Source: Allomeiothermus sp035760705
Lineage (GTDB): Bacteria; Deinococcota; Deinococci; Deinococcales; Thermaceae
Direction: 5' to 3'
Length of the DNA: 46,024 nucleotides
Assembly: GCA_035760705.1 (NCBI GenBank)
Contig: DASTSL010000043.1
Span: 1 to 46,024 of the forward strand
Shown here: positions 10,633 to 16,945 of the stretch, in pieces
How the letters are laid out: the number at the start of each line of letters is the position of its first letter
Position numbering within the stretch: the first letter of the stretch is position 1
Notes under the pieces: generated by a model
What the model was told of the DNA's origin: nothing
What the model saw: the letters and a program-made list of their open reading frames with translations, nothing else
The model's database searches: none
Program-made: the position numbers and the translations under genes

Positions 10633-10662
10633 GTAGGGGGGCGCACCGTGGTGCGCCCCTAC
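10633..10662 (+). terminator. Palindromic GTAGGGG hairpin after sigA
   Basis: GTAGGGG...GCACC (10633-10647) pairs with GGTGCGCCCCTAC (10650-10662), 13 bp with a 2-nt G bulge. No T-run follows. It may terminate sigA, but its GTAGGG/CCCTAC ends are shared with other hairpins in this window, so it is also a member of a dispersed palindrome family. The promoter-like TATGAT of the next gene begins 5 nt after it. Confidence 0.5.
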
Positions 10663-10679
10663 GCCTTATGATTCGGGGC

Positions 10680-11129
10680 ATGGAAGCCCCCGCAGCAGAG
10701 CGATTTCTGGCCCGCACCGTCCGCTGGGCACAAAACCGCGAAGATGTCCTGGGCATTCTGCTGGTCGGTTCCTGGGCCAGGGGAACCCCCCGAGCGGATT
10801 CGGACCTCGATCTGATGGTGGTAGTGGATGATCCCCAGGAGTTTCGGCAAACCCCGCGCTGGATGAACGAAGTTGACCTGGGGCTCGAGGTCTCTGGTTG
10901 GCGTGATGAGGATTACGGCGCGGCCTGGTCGCGCCATGTGTACCTGGAGGACAGTTCTAAGCTCGAGTTCGGCTTCAGCACGAGAGAGTGGGCCTCGATC
11001 AACCCGCTCGATGCCGGTACGAAGCGGGTGGTGAGTGAGGGTTGCCGAGTCCTCTACGACCCTCAAGGCGTGCTCGAGCGGCTTTTGGACTACGTCCGCT
11101 CCAACGCGAACAACTCTTTGAGCACGTAG
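10680..11129 (+). CDS. Nucleotidyltransferase-domain protein
   Basis: Small protein (149 aa) with the polymerase-beta-type nucleotidyltransferase signature GSWARGTPRADSDLDLMV: GS followed by two Asp that bind the metal, plus a third acidic position in the VDLGLEV strand. Members transfer a nucleotide to a small molecule, RNA or protein; aminoglycoside adenylyltransferases and MNT-type antitoxins are relatives. No HEPN partner gene is adjacent, so an MNT-HEPN toxin-antitoxin pair is not supported. ATG at 10680 is chosen because TATGAT (10667-10672) lies exactly 7 nt upstream, a leaderless layout; ATG 10668 would place the start inside that element and add four residues. Substrate unknown. Confidence 0.75.
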   Translation: MEAPAAERFLARTVRWAQNREDVLGILLVGSWARGTPRADSDLDLMVVVDDPQEFRQTPRWMNEVDLGLEVSGWRDEDYGAAWSRHVYLEDSSKLEFGFSTREWASINPLDAGTKRVVSEGCRVLYDPQGVLERLLDYVRSNANNSLST

Positions 11130-11437
11130 CTAAAGCCCGGCAACACCTGAGGGTCTTGCAAAAGATTCTCGCCCCGCGAAGTCTGCCGATGCCCATCCGG
11201 GGTGGACTTTCCCGGCCTTGGTTTGAACCGCCCAGTTGCCGAGCAGACTGGAGGGGGTCTCGGCGATTTCACCGTGAAGTTCGCCTGTGGGTATCTCGAG
11301 CGCCTATCAGCTCAGCGGATTCAGGCCGAGCTTCAAAAATTCTCCAGCGGTGAGTTTTTTGGTAGCCATATCACCCCATGACCCCGCCCTTCCAGCTTGC
11401 CGGGTCAGGCGGTTTATCCTTAGAACAGGAGACCGGA
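11130..11437. other. Intergenic stretch with a possible decayed minus-strand ORF
   Basis: No intact gene here. On the minus strand a frame starts at ATG 11369 (GGTGAT just upstream) and encodes MATKKLTAGEFLKLGLNPLS, then two adjacent stops (TGA TAG). The same frame stays open for about 55 more codons (ALEIPTGELHGEIAET and onwards) to a TAG near 11135. This could be the remnant of a small gene of unknown family broken by the double stop, or chance. No RNA gene was recognised. Confidence 0.2.
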
Positions 11438-11998
11438 ATGTTCAAACACGATCTCGGGGAGGGGGCTGACTTGAGAATCCTCGAGCCCCGCCACGCCGCA
11501 GAATTCTTGAACTTCTTGGACCATAACCGCGAGCACCTGGGCACCTGGCTGGACTGGGCCCAGACCATCCAAAGCCTCGAAGAAGCCCAGCACTTCATCC
11601 GGCGCGGGATCACCCGGTATTCCGAGGACGGGCTGCCCTGGGTGGGCATCTGGCAGGACGGGAAGATGGCCGGGGGCATTTTGTTCTTCCCGGTGGAGCG
11701 CGTCGGCAACCTGCCCCTCAGCACCGAGATCGGCTACTGGCTGGGTCGAAAGGCCAGCGGCAGGGGTCTCATGACCCGGGCCGCGCGGGCCATGTTGGGC
11801 TTCGTTTTCGAGGAGTTGGGGATCAACCGGGTGCAACTGCGGGCCGAGGTGGGCAATGCGCCCTCGCGGCGGGTAGCGGAACGGTTGGGTTTCACCTTCG
11901 AGGGCATCCGCCGCCAGGACTGGGTGCGGCCCCACGGCTTCGTGGACATGGCCTGCTATTCCCTGCTGGCCAGCGACTGGAGGGCCTCGAGACCATGA
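11438..11998 (+). CDS. GNAT N-acetyltransferase, RimJ/RimL-like
   Basis: Acetyl-CoA-dependent N-acetyltransferase of the GNAT fold, in the ribosomal-protein-serine/alanine acetyltransferase-like branch. The 186-aa protein shows LRILEPRHAAEFLNFLDHN at the N-terminus, an internal EIGYWLGRKASGRGLMTRA block (the pyrophosphate-binding R/Q-x-x-G-x-G/A region), and the C-terminal V(G)NAPSRRVAERLGFTFEG signature of RimJ/RimL-type enzymes. ATG 11438 is chosen because AGGAG lies 7 nt upstream; an ATG at 11378 in the same frame has no ribosome site. It overlaps the MOSC gene by 4 nt (ATGA), so the two form an operon. The substrate could be a ribosomal protein, an aminoglycoside-like compound or another amine. 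Confidence 0.85.
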   Translation: MFKHDLGEGADLRILEPRHAAEFLNFLDHNREHLGTWLDWAQTIQSLEEAQHFIRRGITRYSEDGLPWVGIWQDGKMAGGILFFPVERVGNLPLSTEIGYWLGRKASGRGLMTRAARAMLGFVFEELGINRVQLRAEVGNAPSRRVAERLGFTFEGIRRQDWVRPHGFVDMACYSLLASDWRASRP

Positions 11999-12423
11999 AG
12001 GTATGGTCACTCCATGCCTCCAGCGACCGGGGTTTCCCCCGGCCTCGGGTGGAAGCGGTCAAACTCATCGCCGGGTACGGGATCGAGGGGGAGCGCAAAG
12101 CCGGAAAACGCGAGCAGCGGGCGGTGCTGCTGTTGGGTCAGGCTACCTACGACCACCTGGAATCCCTCGGGTTCGACTTTCCTTACGGCGCGCTGGGCGA
12201 AAACATGGTCTTGGACTTAGACCCGCACAGCCTCGAGCCCGGCACGAAGCTGCGGGTGGGGGAAGCGCTCTTGGAGGTTTCCCTGTATTGCACCCCCTGC
12301 AAGACGCTCAAAGACCGCTACGGGCAAGACTTCCCGCAAAAGCTGGGGCAAAGGCGGGGGATGCTGGCGCGGGTGCTCGAGGGGGGAATCGTCCGGGTCG
12401 GGGACACGGTGAGGCGCCTGTAG
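11995..12423 (+). CDS. MOSC-domain protein
   Basis: The 142-aa protein is a stand-alone MOSC (molybdenum cofactor sulfurase C-terminal) domain of the YiiM kind. These bind molybdenum cofactor and use a conserved Cys in sulfur or reductive chemistry on N-hydroxylated substrates. Visible are the N-terminal strand WSLHASSDRGFPR, GENMVLDLD (about 66-74), and the candidate catalytic Cys residues in SLYCTPCKTLKDRYG (about 95-109). ATG overlaps the GNAT stop (ATGA). The stop codon TAG lies inside a 9-bp inverted repeat. Physiological substrate unknown. Confidence 0.8.
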   Translation: MKVWSLHASSDRGFPRPRVEAVKLIAGYGIEGERKAGKREQRAVLLLGQATYDHLESLGFDFPYGALGENMVLDLDPHSLEPGTKLRVGEALLEVSLYCTPCKTLKDRYGQDFPQKLGQRRGMLARVLEGGIVRVGDTVRRL

Positions 12424-12452
12424 GGACACCGGCCTACCGTCGGCCCTACAGG
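12417..12452. terminator. Hairpin between convergent MOSC and secreted-protein genes
   Basis: CCTGTAGGG (12417-12425) and CCCTACAGG (12444-12452) are perfect 9-bp arms around an 18-nt loop. It includes the MOSC stop and ends 1 nt before the end of the convergent gene, as expected of a bidirectional terminator. Its arms belong to the GTAGGG/CCCTAC family seen at 10633 and 31262. Confidence 0.5.
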
Positions 12453-12453
12453 T

Positions 12454-13248
12454 CTATCGCGCCTGGCCTTTGAACTCGGCGCGGATTTGCGCCTCCACCA
12501 CGCTGGCCAGCTCGCTCTCCCCTGCTGCCAGCAGATAGCTGTAGGCCACCGGGGCATAGCGCACGTCCTGGGCCATAAAGAGCCCTAGCGCCCGCTCCTT
12601 GGGGGTTGCGCCCGTATCGGATTCTAGGGTCACCCACATGACCGGAGCGGAGTAAATCACCGCTTGGGCGCCGTCGAGCACCTCGAGCCGCTGGGCTGTT
12701 TTGAGCTTTTCGGTGGGGATCTCGAAGAAGCCTGTTCCCACTTCGGCTCGGTAGATTTCCTGGTTGTTTATGTTGAGCAGGCGCAAGGTCTGGCCCGCCA
12801 CCGGAAGTTTGAGGCTGGCCAGGGCGTAATCCGCGGTGAGGTAAAGGGTGGGGGCCGTTGCGCCCCCTAGCCCCCGGCTCTTGGCTTGTTTGGCAAAGGC
12901 GGCCTCGGCCTCCTTCTTGCACACCCCGATGTCCTGGCAGGCTTTCACGAAGCTCTGCCAGGCGCTCACCGGGCGAGCCACCTCGAAACAGGCGGTACTG
13001 GCGGGTTGGAGGGTATAAACTCGCACCCCGTAGGTGAGCTTGGCCCGGCCCTGGGTCACGCAGACCCGGTCTCCGGCCTCGAGGCTCACCGTGAGCGGGC
13101 TCCCCCCGCTCCGGGAGTAGGTCTGCTCGGTCTTGTCGGCCCGCTCGAGCAACAACCGGCCCTCGAGTTCAATCTTGGCCGGCTCGGCCAGGCTCAGCGA
13201 GCTTAGGCTCAGCAAGCTTATCGTGAGAACCATCAACCACCGTTTCAT
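12454..13248 (-). CDS. Secreted protein, FecR-like N-terminal region, unknown function
   Basis: A 264-aa exported protein. MKRWLMVLTISLLSLSSLSLA is a clear signal peptide with cleavage expected after LSLA. The next 70 residues (IELEGRLLLERADKTEQTY, SLEAGDRVCVTQGRAKLTY) read like the beta-rich FecR/iron-dicitrate-sensor fold: insertion of a glycine-rich strand pair with an Asp-Arg turn. The rest is not recognised; it has paired cysteines (C in TACFEV, CQDIGVCKK) and a beta-sandwich-like second half. ATG 13248 has AGGGAGAG upstream; a longer frame to 13332 has no ribosome site. The first 80 nt overlap the end of the CHASE2 gene in another frame, so the two are translationally close. Likely works with CHASE2 and the caspase-like protein, as an inference from position. 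Confidence 0.65.
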   Translation of the reverse strand: MKRWLMVLTISLLSLSSLSLAEPAKIELEGRLLLERADKTEQTYSRSGGSPLTVSLEAGDRVCVTQGRAKLTYGVRVYTLQPASTACFEVARPVSAWQSFVKACQDIGVCKKEAEAAFAKQAKSRGLGGATAPTLYLTADYALASLKLPVAGQTLRLLNINNQEIYRAEVGTGFFEIPTEKLKTAQRLEVLDGAQAVIYSAPVMWVTLESDTGATPKERALGLFMAQDVRYAPVAYSYLLAAGESELASVVEAQIRAEFKGQAR

Positions 13249-14548
13249 GCTTCTCTCCCTCCCTCGGTGCAGAGGCCTCTTGCCGACCCGCTTGGGCAGG
13301 GCGCCGACCGTCCTGAACCACCTTGAGCACAAGCATCAAGAGCGAGAACGCGGCGACGGGGATGGCGTAGTCGAGGAAATACCCGAAGTGCTGGACGATC
13401 CACACCCCGGCGAAAAAGAGCAGCCAGATCGCCAAGGCCCCCTCCAAAAGCCCCCCCACGAAGCCCCGGAAGCGGCTGGCCCGCAGCAGCCCGTCGGTGA
13501 CGGAGTAGGTGAGCAGCAACGCCAGGAAAAACGATAGCAAGACGAACCCCAGGATCGGCAACAGGCTCAGCCGGTCGGAGAAGTGGCCGTAGGTGGCGAG
13601 GGTCAAGAGGGCATTGGCGTGGATGTCAATCCCCTGCAGGGCCCCCACCGGGGTGAAGTGCGCGTCGGCCTCCTCGGGGTAGGTACGCCCGAGCAGGAAC
13701 ACCAGGCCCTCGGTCTGGGGGGTCTGGGCCAGGCCGCCCTCGAGAAAATCCAACGCCGACATCACCAAGAGCCTCGGCCAGAGTTGCGGCCCGTCCGAAC
13801 CCGGTGCGTAGCGGCGAATCTCGCGGAACACGATGCGCTCCCCCACCCCGCCCGTGAGCCCCGGCCCCGCAACCTGCCCGCTGCGGCGGCAAGCCTCGAG
13901 GTCGGCGGGGTTTTTCAGGTCGCGGCCCATACCCAAGCAGAAGGCGGCCAGCGCGGCGGGCAAGGGCTCTCCCGGCTTGGCGCCAGGGATCCAACGGGCC
14001 TGCCCGTCCGCGTCGTAGAGGATCTGCGCGGCGACCGGGTGCAGGTTGGGGTTGACCTGCTTGAGCGGTACCCCCACCACCCGCGAATCCGGCACCAGGA
14101 GCGGATAGTCCAGCTTCTTCAGGGTCGCCAGGAGGGCTTGGTCGCCCTTCGAGCGCTCCCCCCCTTCGTTGCTGGGCTCGCTGAGGTCGAAGTCCACGAA
14201 GACCCCGGCGGGTTTGTAGGAGCGGATTTGCTCAAGCAAGCGGGCCATCTGGCCCCGGTGAAACAGATAACCCCGCGGCGAGAGGTGTTCGAGGCTGCGC
14301 CGATCGAGGTCGAGCAGCACCACCAGGGGAAACTGCGCAGCCAGCGGCGAGGCAGTGGGGTTGACTGCGCGGGTGAGCTGGTCCAGGGGCCCGTTCTGGT
14401 TGACCTTGAGAAAGATCGAAAAAGGCCCCAGGATGCCGCTCGAGAGCACGTAAGAGAGGATCAGGTAGCTCAGTGCCACCAGCAGGGTGCGCTCGAGGGC
14501 CTTCCGCACGATCGGGTGCAGACGGCGCTTGCGCATTGCTGTTGACAT
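13169..14548 (-). CDS. CHASE2-domain membrane sensor with no output domain
   Basis: Membrane protein of 459 aa. An N-terminal helix (ERTLLVALSYLILSYVLSSG) anchors an extracytoplasmic CHASE2 domain of about 280 residues (VVLLDLDRRSLEHLSPRGYLFHRGQMARLL, VFVDFDLSEPSNEGG, VFLLGRTYPEEADAHFTPVG, GIDIHANALLTLATYGHFS). Three closely spaced C-terminal helices follow, the usual CHASE2 topology. In most CHASE2 proteins these lead into a cyclase, kinase or GGDEF domain; here the chain ends in a charged tail of about 50 residues with none. Its last 80 nt overlap the start of the downstream secreted-protein gene. Start ATG 14548 is chosen; ATG 14536 is the alternative. It is divergent from an exported caspase-like gene. 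The ligand is unknown. Confidence 0.85.
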   Translation of the reverse strand: MSTAMRKRRLHPIVRKALERTLLVALSYLILSYVLSSGILGPFSIFLKVNQNGPLDQLTRAVNPTASPLAAQFPLVVLLDLDRRSLEHLSPRGYLFHRGQMARLLEQIRSYKPAGVFVDFDLSEPSNEGGERSKGDQALLATLKKLDYPLLVPDSRVVGVPLKQVNPNLHPVAAQILYDADGQARWIPGAKPGEPLPAALAAFCLGMGRDLKNPADLEACRRSGQVAGPGLTGGVGERIVFREIRRYAPGSDGPQLWPRLLVMSALDFLEGGLAQTPQTEGLVFLLGRTYPEEADAHFTPVGALQGIDIHANALLTLATYGHFSDRLSLLPILGFVLLSFFLALLLTYSVTDGLLRASRFRGFVGGLLEGALAIWLLFFAGVWIVQHFGYFLDYAIPVAAFSLLMLVLKVVQDGRRPAQAGRQEASAPREGEKHETVVDGSHDKLAEPKLAEPGRAGQD

Positions 14549-14660
14549 AAAAATCGTCTCTATTCTGTTATTTACCCAATAGCGGTTTACTTTTGAGTGC
14601 AAGCAGTGCTTTCCATACTTTACACACTTGCCTCAACGATGGATACACGGGGCTTTACTG

Positions 14661-14669
14661 TGGTATAGT
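14661..14669 (+). promoter_or_regulatory. Extended -10 promoter of the caspase-like gene
   Basis: TGGTATAGT is an extended -10 (TGnTATAnT), in an AT-rich divergent region (14540-14765) unlike its surroundings. The leader to the caspase start is about 90 nt and contains an 8-codon ORF (14692-14718) without a ribosome site. Confidence 0.4.
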
Positions 14670-14764
14670 ACAAGTCTGCGCTTCCCAACGTATGAACGCC
14701 AAGCTGGACAAAAATTAGCCGAATTCTCATTTCTCTTTAATCTGGTTTTTATCGTCAGAGGGGC

Positions 14765-16033
14765 GTGGAGGATTTGGATTGGCCGGTGCGGACGGCAACC
14801 TGGGCCTTTAGCCTGGCTCTCCTGTGGGGATCGGGGGGGGCCCAGCTTCCACTGGCCCCAGCCGGACGGGGTGGACAGGTCTACGCCCTGGTGGTGGGGA
14901 TCAACAACTACCGCCCCTACCCGGAAACCCCGCAACTCCCCACCCTGAGCTTCGCCGAGAGCGACGCCCGCAAGCTGGCGGCGGTTTTCCGCGACCGCGG
15001 CAAAGGCAACTCGGCCAAAGTGCGGCTCTTGCTCGACGATGCCGCTACCAAGACCGCCATCGAGGCCGAACTCCGCGAGCTGGCCAAACGCCTAGGCAAG
15101 CACGACACCCTGGTGCTCTACTTCTCCGGGCACGGCTTCCCGGATTCCTCCGGGCAAGCCACCCTGATCCCCAGCGATGGCAAGGCCACCGACGAGGAAA
15201 CCTGGCTCCCGCTCGGCAACCTGCAAGCGCTGGTGGGGAAGTACAGCAGCGGACAGGGCAAGCTCATCCTGATCCTCGACGCCTGTTTCAGCGGGCAGTC
15301 GGAGCCGGGCTCGAGGAGCTTCAGCCTCCCCGGTCGTAAAGCCCCGAGCCAGACCCAAACCCCCACGCCGAGCGGCGAGAATGTGATCCTGGCCTCCTCC
15401 GCCGACACCCAGCCCAGTTGGGAGGATGCCGAGTTGGGCGGCGGGGTGTTCACCACCTATCTGCTCGAGGCCGTCTCGGGCAAGGGCGACGCCAACGGGG
15501 ACGGTTACCTGACCCTCGAGGAGGCCTATGAGTACGCCGCCCTGCGGGTCGAGGACTACGCCCGCCAGAAGGGCAAGACCCAGACCCCCCGGCTCTACGG
15601 GCCGGGAGACTTCGTGCTCTCCTTGAACCCCACCATCGCCGCGAAGGGCCGCTTGGCCCAGCTCAAGCTCCTCAATAAGATCACCGGGGACCAGTTCGAC
15701 ACGCTGGCGGCCTGGGTGGACGCCGACCAGCCCCCCGAGGACCTGCGGGCTTACCTCGGCGGCGATCTGAGCGACGCCCAATTTCTGAGCCTGGTACGTG
15801 CCGGGGCACTGCCCAACGTCCCGCCGCAAGCCGGACAGGACCCCCGGATCGTCAAGGTGGGAGGCTTAAGGAAAGCGGGAAAGATTCGGCTCGAGCAGTT
15901 CTGGGTGCTGGTGGGGATGATCCAGGCCGGGAAAGCCCCCGGCGACCTCAGCGATTACCTCTCGGGCAAGCTGCGCGAGGCGGCTTTCTTGAACCGGGTA
16001 CGGGCGGGGGCGGTGGCGGGGGTGCCGAGGTAG
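14765..16033 (+). CDS. Exported caspase-like (C14) peptidase with duplicated C-terminal module
   Basis: Cysteine peptidase of the caspase/metacaspase p20 fold. YALVVGINNYRPYPETPQL (about 40-58) is the first strand. The catalytic His is in LYFSGHGFPDS (about H123) and the catalytic Cys in LILDACFSGQS (about C174); both are present, so activity is expected. The N-terminus (RTATWAFSLALLWGSGGAQ) is a signal peptide or membrane anchor, placing it outside the cytoplasm. GDANGDGYLTLEEAYEY (about 236-252) resembles a calcium-binding loop. The C-terminus has two copies of a module of about 55-60 residues (about 294-353 and 365-422), each with DLxxYLxGxL and FLxxVRAGA. GTG 14765 is used; GTG 14786 (after GGAGGA) is possible. 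Divergent from CHASE2 and a secreted protein, suggesting a shared envelope-sensing role. Confidence 0.82.
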   Translation: MEDLDWPVRTATWAFSLALLWGSGGAQLPLAPAGRGGQVYALVVGINNYRPYPETPQLPTLSFAESDARKLAAVFRDRGKGNSAKVRLLLDDAATKTAIEAELRELAKRLGKHDTLVLYFSGHGFPDSSGQATLIPSDGKATDEETWLPLGNLQALVGKYSSGQGKLILILDACFSGQSEPGSRSFSLPGRKAPSQTQTPTPSGENVILASSADTQPSWEDAELGGGVFTTYLLEAVSGKGDANGDGYLTLEEAYEYAALRVEDYARQKGKTQTPRLYGPGDFVLSLNPTIAAKGRLAQLKLLNKITGDQFDTLAAWVDADQPPEDLRAYLGGDLSDAQFLSLVRAGALPNVPPQAGQDPRIVKVGGLRKAGKIRLEQFWVLVGMIQAGKAPGDLSDYLSGKLREAAFLNRVRAGAVAGVPR

Positions 16034-16110
16034 AGAACAGGTAAAGAGGGGGAGCAACCAACCGTCATCGCCCTGGTTTCTTGCTTTCTCTTTCACTCTC
16101 CTCTTTCTTC

Positions 16111-16145
16111 TAGCGCTGTGCGCCAATTCTAGCGCTATGCGCCAA
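16111..16145. repeat. Tandem 19-bp direct repeat of small palindromes
   Basis: TAGCGCTGTGCGCCAA (16111-16126) is repeated as TAGCGCTATGCGCCAA (16130-16145), period 19. Each copy contains GCGC-trT-GCGC, a short inverted repeat. A CTCTCGAGAG palindrome follows at 16149-16158, and the -10 of the next gene at 16166. It could be an operator or a dispersed repeat. The rest of 16034-16110 is a pyrimidine-rich tract without a gene. Confidence 0.5.
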
Positions 16146-16165
16146 CCTCTCTCGAGAGATGCCCT

Positions 16166-16171
16166 TATCGT
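16166..16171 (+). promoter_or_regulatory. -10 element of the 90-aa gene, leaderless start
   Basis: TATCGT followed by 6 nt and ATG at 16178, no Shine-Dalgarno. Confidence 0.4.
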
Positions 16172-16177
16172 AAAGCC

Positions 16178-16450
16178 ATGACCGAAGCCGACGCGAAAGC
16201 CCACATCCGCAACTACCTGGATATCTACGACCCCCTGGGCATGGCCGAGATGGGCGTGCTGGATCAGCTTTATGACCCGGTGCTGGGAGAGGTGCTCGAG
16301 CTGATCCGCGGGTCCCAGAGCGCCCAAGAGGTGGCCGCCGGGGTCTACCGCATCCTCTTCCTGGCCTACGGAACCGGGGCGGGGAACGTCAGGAATTACG
16401 CTGACTTGGGGCGCGACCTGTTCGGCCTCAAAGCCCGGATGGGAAGTTGA
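16178..16450 (+). CDS. Small protein of unknown function
   Basis: I do not recognise this 90-aa protein. It is acidic and helical, with a tyrosine-rich start (RNYLDIYDPLGMAEMGVLDQLYDPV) and a glycine-containing tail (YGTGAGNVRNYADLGRDLFGLKA). It has no signal peptide, membrane segment or cysteine. Codon use matches its neighbours, the start is fixed by TATCGT 6 nt upstream, and it precedes sufE by 45 nt with its own promoter, so it looks like a real gene. Nothing in the context shows its job. Confidence 0.6.
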   Translation: MTEADAKAHIRNYLDIYDPLGMAEMGVLDQLYDPVLGEVLELIRGSQSAQEVAAGVYRILFLAYGTGAGNVRNYADLGRDLFGLKARMGS

Positions 16451-16482
16451 TCGCCCTCACGGTGCCCCACGCTCCCACCCTG

Positions 16483-16488
16483 TACGCT
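16483..16488 (+). promoter_or_regulatory. -10 element of sufE, leaderless start
   Basis: TACGCT ends 7 nt before the ATG at 16496, with TG directly before it. No Shine-Dalgarno. Confidence 0.45.
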
Positions 16489-16495
16489 GTAGTGG

Positions 16496-16945
16496 ATGAG
16501 CGCCGAGCTTTCCAGCCTTCCACCCAAGCTGCAAAACGTGGTGCAGATGCTCGCCACCACACCCAAAGCCTTCAAGACCGAGCTGCTGCTCGAGTACGCC
16601 AAAAAGATGCCGCCCTTGCCCGAGGGTATGCAGGGCAAGCTCGAGCAGGTGCACGAATGCACCACGCCGTTTTTCGTGCACGTCGAACTCGAGGACGGCC
16701 AGGTGATCCCCTACTTCGACGCGCCCAAGGAAGCCCCCACCGTGCGGGCCTTCGCCGGAATGCTGGCCGAGGGCTTGAGTGGCTATAGCCCCGAGGAGGT
16801 GCTGCGCGTACCGGAGGATTTCTACACCCTGGCCAAGCTCGAGGAAGTTATCACCCCGCTGCGGCTGCGCGGGCTCCAGGCCGTGCTGACCCGGCTCAAG
16901 CGTCAGGTGCGGGAAGCCTTACCCGCCGAACGCCGAACGCTTTAA
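16496..16945 (+). CDS. sufE: SufE-family sulfur acceptor
   Basis: SufE accepts persulfide sulfur from the cysteine desulfurase SufS and passes it to the Suf scaffold for Fe-S cluster assembly. The 149-aa product has the family layout: KLQNVVQMLATTPKAFKTELLLEYAKKMPPLP, then EQVHECTTPFFVHVEL with the acceptor Cys (about C55), then strands and C-terminal helices FAGMLAEGLSGYSPEEVL and RLRGLQAVLTRLKRQV. The last residues (PAERRTL) are encoded by a short dispersed repeat, GCCGAACGCCGAACGC (16925-16940), that runs through the stop. It overlaps the convergent ABC-F gene by 4 nt. sufS and sufBCD are not in the window. Confidence 0.87.
   Translation: MSAELSSLPPKLQNVVQMLATTPKAFKTELLLEYAKKMPPLPEGMQGKLEQVHECTTPFFVHVELEDGQVIPYFDAPKEAPTVRAFAGMLAEGLSGYSPEEVLRVPEDFYTLAKLEEVITPLRLRGLQAVLTRLKRQVREALPAERRTL

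Noticed and set aside
10680..11129. MNT-HEPN toxin-antitoxin pair
   Set aside because: The nucleotidyltransferase motif is present, but no HEPN gene lies next to it.
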